This document shows, piece after piece, positions 5,545 through 6,982 of a stretch of 6,982 nt of DNA. The notes under the pieces are model-generated. The model was not told the DNA's origin, did no database searches, and saw only the letters and a program-made list of their open reading frames with translations. Within the stretch, counting starts at the first letter, position 1, and the number at the start of each line of letters is the position of its first letter. The position numbers and the translations under genes were made by a program. The stretch is taken from positions 1 to 6,982 of the forward strand of contig JAGWIL010000080.1 of assembly GCA_028866335.1 (NCBI GenBank). The letters are read 5' to 3'. Origin of the DNA: Rhodospirillales bacterium (GTDB taxonomy: Bacteria; Pseudomonadota; Alphaproteobacteria; Acetobacterales; Acetobacteraceae).

Positions 5545-6897
5545 CTATGCCAGCAGCGGACCCCATGAGGGGTCGGAGGCATAAGTCGGCGTATCAACCA
5601 AACGCTCGTTGAACCCGTCCACCCCAATCGTGACCAGGTTCGAGCTGTGGCCGGAGCCGGTGGGGGATTGCCGGTAGAACATAAGCACACGGCCATTCGG
5701 GCAGAATGTGGAGCCCTCCACCAGGAAGCCCTGAGAAAGAATCCGCTCGCCCGATCCATCCGGTGCCATCACACCGATTGAAAACCCGCCCGACCCCCAG
5801 AAGGTGTAAGAAATCAAATCCCCGCTTGGCGACCAGCAAGGCTCGGCATACTGCCCTGGGCCAAAGGAAATGCGCTTAACGCCTGAGCCATCGGCATTCA
5901 TCACGAAAAGCTGCTGGTTGCCGTCACGGTCGGAGTTAAAGACAATCTGCGAGCCATCTGGCGAGAAGCAGGGCGTGACATTGATCGAGTTGCTGTCGGT
6001 CAGCTCCGTCACGCCGCCGCCGCCAAGGCCGGTTTTAACAATCGCGGCACCACCATTGCGCGAGACGGACATCAGCAGCGAACCACCATCCGGCGAGAAG
6101 CGCGGGCCGATCGTCATTTCTCCAAACCCGCCAACAAGCTGTGTGGCGCCGGTTTGCAGGTCAAACAAATAAACCCGCGGATTAGCACCGCCGCGGTAGC
6201 TCACAAAAGCCAGTTGCTGGCGGGCCGGATTATACTGGGGTGAAAGCGCCATATTGGCGCCATCGGTCAGGAACTGAACATTAGCGCCGTCGTAATCCAT
6301 CACCGCGAGGCGGCGGATGGGGCTGGTAACCGCCCCCGCAACCGAGATGAACGCCACCCGGCTGTCGAAATAACCCTTCTCGCCGATCATCTGCTGATAG
6401 GCCGTATCGGCGATGATATGCGCGATTCTGCGCCAATTATCCGGCGTGGTGGTGTAGGCCGTACCCTGCACCTGCGCCTGTTGCTGCACGTTCCATAACC
6501 GGAATTCAACGCGAAGCTGGCCGCCTCCGGCATCCTGCACGTCCCCGGTCACCAGGCCCTGGGCACCCAGTAATGACCAGTTCTGCCACACTGGCGTGCC
6601 GTTATTCATGGAGTTTGGCACAAAGCTGGATGGATCAATAGCCCGAAACAGGCCGGAATGGCCAAGATCATCTGAGATCACCTGGGTGATCTGCGCGCCC
6701 ACGCCCTGCGTGTCGAAAGGGGCAATGGCTATGGGGATGGGGGCACTCTGGGCGCCGCTAACCTGAATAGCCGGGCCGTTATTGGACGTAGCAGGAGCGC
6801 TCTGGGCAAACGCAGCAGGGGCGGCAAGGGTTGCGGCACCCGCCGTACCCAACATGCGGCGGCGGGAAAATGGCGGCAGAATAAGACGCGTCATCAT
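5545..6897 (-). CDS. tolB: Tol-Pal system periplasmic protein TolB, with Tat-like signal peptide
   Basis: TolB is the periplasmic beta-propeller that links inner-membrane TolQRA to Pal and helps outer-membrane constriction at division. The 450 residues fit the family. Residues 1-31 form a signal peptide with SRRRMLG at 11-17, a small hydrophobic core and a likely cut after AFA (31). The SRRxxL pattern suggests Tat export, whereas E. coli TolB uses Sec. An N-terminal alpha/beta domain (PIPIAIAPF, then the VISDDLGHSGLF region) precedes a six-bladed PD40-type propeller, with repeated SPDG motifs such as FSPDGSQIVFNSDRDGN. Two adjacent ATGs (6897 and 6894) are possible starts. The GAGG, which overlaps the tolA stop, is 4 nt from the first and 7 nt from the second, so 6894 may be the true start. 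A hairpin terminator follows directly; pal is not downstream. Confidence 0.96.
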   Translation of the reverse strand: MMTRLILPPFSRRRMLGTAGAATLAAPAAFAQSAPATSNNGPAIQVSGAQSAPIPIAIAPFDTQGVGAQITQVISDDLGHSGLFRAIDPSSFVPNSMNNGTPVWQNWSLLGAQGLVTGDVQDAGGGQLRVEFRLWNVQQQAQVQGTAYTTTPDNWRRIAHIIADTAYQQMIGEKGYFDSRVAFISVAGAVTSPIRRLAVMDYDGANVQFLTDGANMALSPQYNPARQQLAFVSYRGGANPRVYLFDLQTGATQLVGGFGEMTIGPRFSPDGGSLLMSVSRNGGAAIVKTGLGGGGVTELTDSNSINVTPCFSPDGSQIVFNSDRDGNQQLFVMNADGSGVKRISFGPGQYAEPCWSPSGDLISYTFWGSGGFSIGVMAPDGSGERILSQGFLVEGSTFCPNGRVLMFYRQSPTGSGHSSNLVTIGVDGFNERLVDTPTYASDPSWGPLLA

Positions 6898-6905
6898 CGA
6901 ACCTC

Positions 6906-6982
6906 TTACGGGGTGAAATTGAACAGGAATGTATTGACCTTACCAAGCATGTAAGACGGCAAGGGCAATGTCGCACATTGAT
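6906..6982 (-). CDS. tolA: Probable TolA C-terminus (partial; upstream part outside window)
   Basis: One minus-strand frame stays open from the window edge to a TAA at 6906-6908. It encodes 24 complete residues ending in PLPSYMLGKVNTFLFNFTP. The Cys, the Leu-Pro-Leu-Pro stretch and the final aromatic beta strand ending in Phe-x-Pro resemble the end of the TolA/TonB-like C-terminal domain of alphaproteobacteria. Its place 8 bp upstream of tolB is where tolA belongs, and its stop overlaps the tolB ribosome-binding site (TAAGAGG). The piece is too short for certainty. A second frame stops at 12-13 codons and a third runs into tolB out of frame; neither looks like a known protein. Confidence 0.65.
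   Translation of the reverse strand, partial: QCATLPLPSYMLGKVNTFLFNFTP

Noticed and set aside
5361..5759. A 132-codon minus-strand frame overlapping the end of tolB and the rpsB leader, considered as a displaced pal
   Set aside because: The translation has no lipobox, no OmpA-like domain and no resemblance to Pal. It is an out-of-frame reading of tolB continued through the terminator and leader.
1..6982. Search for mobile elements, CRISPR repeats, tRNA genes, phage or defence genes
   Set aside because: Apart from 5341-5544, essentially the whole window is filled by core genes. I saw no repeat array, terminal inverted repeats, tRNA-like cloverleaf or foreign-looking gene.

Overview
All supported genes in this window lie on the minus strand, so transcription runs from high to low coordinates. 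The gene set, its order and the protein sequences point to an alphaproteobacterium of moderately high G+C. A Rhodospirillales or Acetobacteraceae-like member is my best guess, from the alphaproteobacterial run of genes and the style of the EF-Ts, UppS and TolB sequences. That family-level placement is inference, because no database search was possible.

Region 1 (about 6982 down to 5509) is the end of a tol operon. The last codons of a probable tolA are followed after 8 bp by a complete tolB, whose product carries a twin-arginine type signal peptide. A G+C-rich hairpin followed by a short T run lies 5 bp after the tolB stop and probably ends the transcript. The pal gene that usually follows tolB is not here.

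Region 2 (about 5508 down to 5341) is a non-coding stretch with a plausible promoter and a structured 5' leader for rpsB.

Region 3 (5340 down to 1) is the classical cluster rpsB-tsf-pyrH-frr-uppS-cdsA-dxr, with dxr cut by the window edge. Ribosomal protein S2, EF-Ts and the ribosome recycling factor serve translation. UMP kinase supplies UDP, leading to UTP and CTP. CdsA uses CTP to make CDP-diacylglycerol. DXR starts the MEP isoprenoid pathway, whose farnesyl-PP is elongated by UppS to the lipid carrier for peptidoglycan. Spacing tightens along the cluster: 90 and 76 bp gaps with hairpins after rpsB and tsf, then 16 bp, then overlaps of 1, 17 and 10 bp. This suggests one operon with translational coupling in its second half.

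I found no mobile element, CRISPR array, tRNA, rRNA or defence system, and no sign of a new biological system. The points worth a second look are regulatory and architectural: tolB without pal, the rpsB leader, two intergenic hairpins, the Tat-like TolB signal, and non-standard start or overlap arrangements.
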